From Amanita rubescens (lineage: Eukaryota; Basidiomycota; Agaricomycetes; Agaricales; Amanitaceae), in assembly GCA_015039365.1 (NCBI GenBank), contig WION01000567.1:1-32565 (forward strand): a stretch of DNA of 32,565 bases, read 5' to 3'. Positions 31,419 to 32,565 of this stretch are shown one piece after another. A program made the translations under genes and the position numbers. Below the pieces are notes generated by a model, which saw only the letters and a list, made by a program, of their open reading frames with translations, ran no database searches and was not told where the DNA came from. The stretch's first letter is position 1; every line of letters starts with the position of its first letter.

Positions 31419-32565
31419 CTACGTGTCACGATTGTGTTCGGCGTCGCTGTCGTAGGTGTAAGAGTCTTCGTTTCCTTGCCAAGGATGACGGCGGCGGCGG
31501 CGGTTATCGATAAGACGTTCTTGAAGAGTCGGTCGCTCTTCTCGTGTATTGGAGGCAGTCATAGTGGCGACAGGACGTGACTGTCCTCGTGTTGATTGGC
31601 TTCGGTGATTTCCAAGGTTTCGTCGTGACGGTGGGGGTCCGGTGGTAGTAGTGGTGAAGCGGTTACCCGGAGGGCGAGTATTTGTTCCTCGTCGCCTTCT
31701 TTCGATAAGCGGGGAAGGTTCGCCTTGTTCGAGTTGGGCGGAATCAATAGTGGTAGCGGGTGAAGCGGTAGAAATTTGTCGTTCGGGGATTTGTTCAAAC
31801 GGCGTGGGCAGCGACGATTGTGTTATAGCGTCTGGATAAGTGGGGGGAGGGGTTCCCTCATGCACCGGCCCTCGGCGAATTTCTCGTCGTTGATGGTGTT
31901 CGGTAGTATGATGTGGGGCTCCACACATGTAACAGCCTTGAGTTCCAGGGATATCTTCTCCTTCGAAGGCTAAGTTATTCGGTTCGAATGATACTAATCG
32001 TTCAGCTGAGGGATCAGGTCCATGCAGGTGAAAGATAGTACGACGTGTCGGATTTTCAGAAATAGGGACATCGCGTCCTTCAATTGTATGTCCTGTTTGA
32101 AGTGCGATGACGGCGGCGTCTTGGTATTCGTTACTGGTATTAGGTCTGTTGGGGTTACGATCGTGCCTCCATACGAGATTGTTAATCGTCATTTGTAGTT
32201 GTCGTAGTATAGTTACATCCCAACCATCAGGAGTCATCATTGGGTTGAGACGGTCACTAAGGGTTCGAATACGTTCGAACGTAGCATTGACAGGGGTGCG
32301 GGGAAATACAGGGCGTCCGTGCATCCAGGCCATGCCAGTGTCTAAAGCGGGTTGTCGTGTTCAAGGTTGGATGAAGTGGTGACGATGTCCGGCAGTGGTA
32401 AGACGGACTGCTTCCTCGAGGTATACGTCTCCCCGTAAGTCACAGAACCAATGAATATTGTTCCAGATCATCAAGGTGATCCAGCGGTTGTATTGCGGTT
32501 CTCGGAACCGGCGAGTGAGATTGATAATGACGTTAACGAGGGCCATCAGATCAGGGCGAACATAT
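31419..32565 (-). pseudogene. gag-like ORF with zinc-knuckle variant, one in-frame stop, 5' end outside
   Basis: The frame is open from the window edge (possible ATG at 32546), reads WITLMIWNNIHWFCDL, meets TGA at 32361-32363, and stays open in the same frame to TAG at 31419. Downstream of the stop the first ATG is at 32333 (304 residues). A C-YM-C-GAPH-H-TTE-H cluster resembles a retroviral CCHC knuckle with the last cysteine replaced by histidine. The C-terminal half is polar, Pro/Thr/Arg-rich. The stop looks like CGA changed to TGA. Gag would form the particle and bind RNA. The assignment rests on the knuckle and on position. Confidence 0.55.

Larger units (their letters stand above)
30932..32565 (-). 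mobile_element. LTR retroelement on the minus strand, gag-like ORF next to its 3' LTR; 5' end outside
   Basis: A 430-bp LTR (30932-31361) with TGTTAC/GTAACA ends lies at the left. On the minus strand a purine tract and then a gag-like ORF precede it. No RT, RNase H or integrase lies between the ORF and the LTR, where pol would normally end. This fits a TR-GAG-type non-autonomous element. The 5' LTR and the matching target duplication are beyond the window. Confidence 0.65.

Overview
The window looks like repeat-rich accessory DNA from a filamentous basidiomycete, probably an agaricomycete; I cannot place it to species. The reasons are short introns of about 47-60 nt with GTRNGT-like donors, a NACHT-WD40 NLR gene, an F-box gene of the type abundant in basidiomycetes, a Prp43-type helicase gene, and Ty3/gypsy and Ty1/copia elements.

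Layout. 1-7701 is the 3' part of a Ty1/copia element whose pol gene was broken, in the RNase H tail, by a Ty3/gypsy element (454-6967, LTRs of 572 bp, 4-bp target duplication GCGG). The gypsy copy is a deletion derivative. It keeps gag, protease, the start of RT and the integrase C-terminus, and it carries a spliced antisense gene (5129-6281, minus) for a 350-residue protein with six cysteines in Zn2Cys6 spacing. 7702-8330 is copy 1 of a duplicated segment. 8716-13625 (minus) is an apparently complete eight-exon NLR gene (1504 residues: N-terminal region, NACHT, 13 near-identical WD40 repeats). It is divergently arranged with a Prp43-like DEAH helicase gene (13923-15920, plus) that loses its C-terminal domains. 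15921-21120 holds no gene I can support, only a diverged fragment of the duplicated segment at 18893-19060.

21673-22188 is a truncated F-box gene that runs into copy 2 of the duplicated segment (22157-22780). Copy 2 was then hit by an 8.1-kb hAT-like element (22781-30913). Its termini are TAGTG...CACTA and its 8-bp target duplication is confirmed by the empty site in copy 1. I see no transposase in it. It consists of inverted repeats of about 410 bp, a 163-bp satellite with an embedded 21-bp palindrome, a 46-50-bp minisatellite and dense CAGACA/TGTCTG arrays. A further LTR element on the minus strand (30932 to the window end) follows 10 bp after the right target duplication; it carries a gag-like zinc-knuckle ORF right next to its 3' LTR.

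The picture is of an NLR/F-box region shaped by duplication and nested transposon insertion. CpG transitions mark the retroelements: three of four differences between the gypsy LTRs are at CpG, and the in-frame stops in two gag regions are both TGA, as CGA-to-TGA would give. The most novel items are the antisense Zn2Cys6-like gene in a recently moved defective gypsy element, the candidate -1 frameshift site in the same element, and the large repeat-built hAT-like element.
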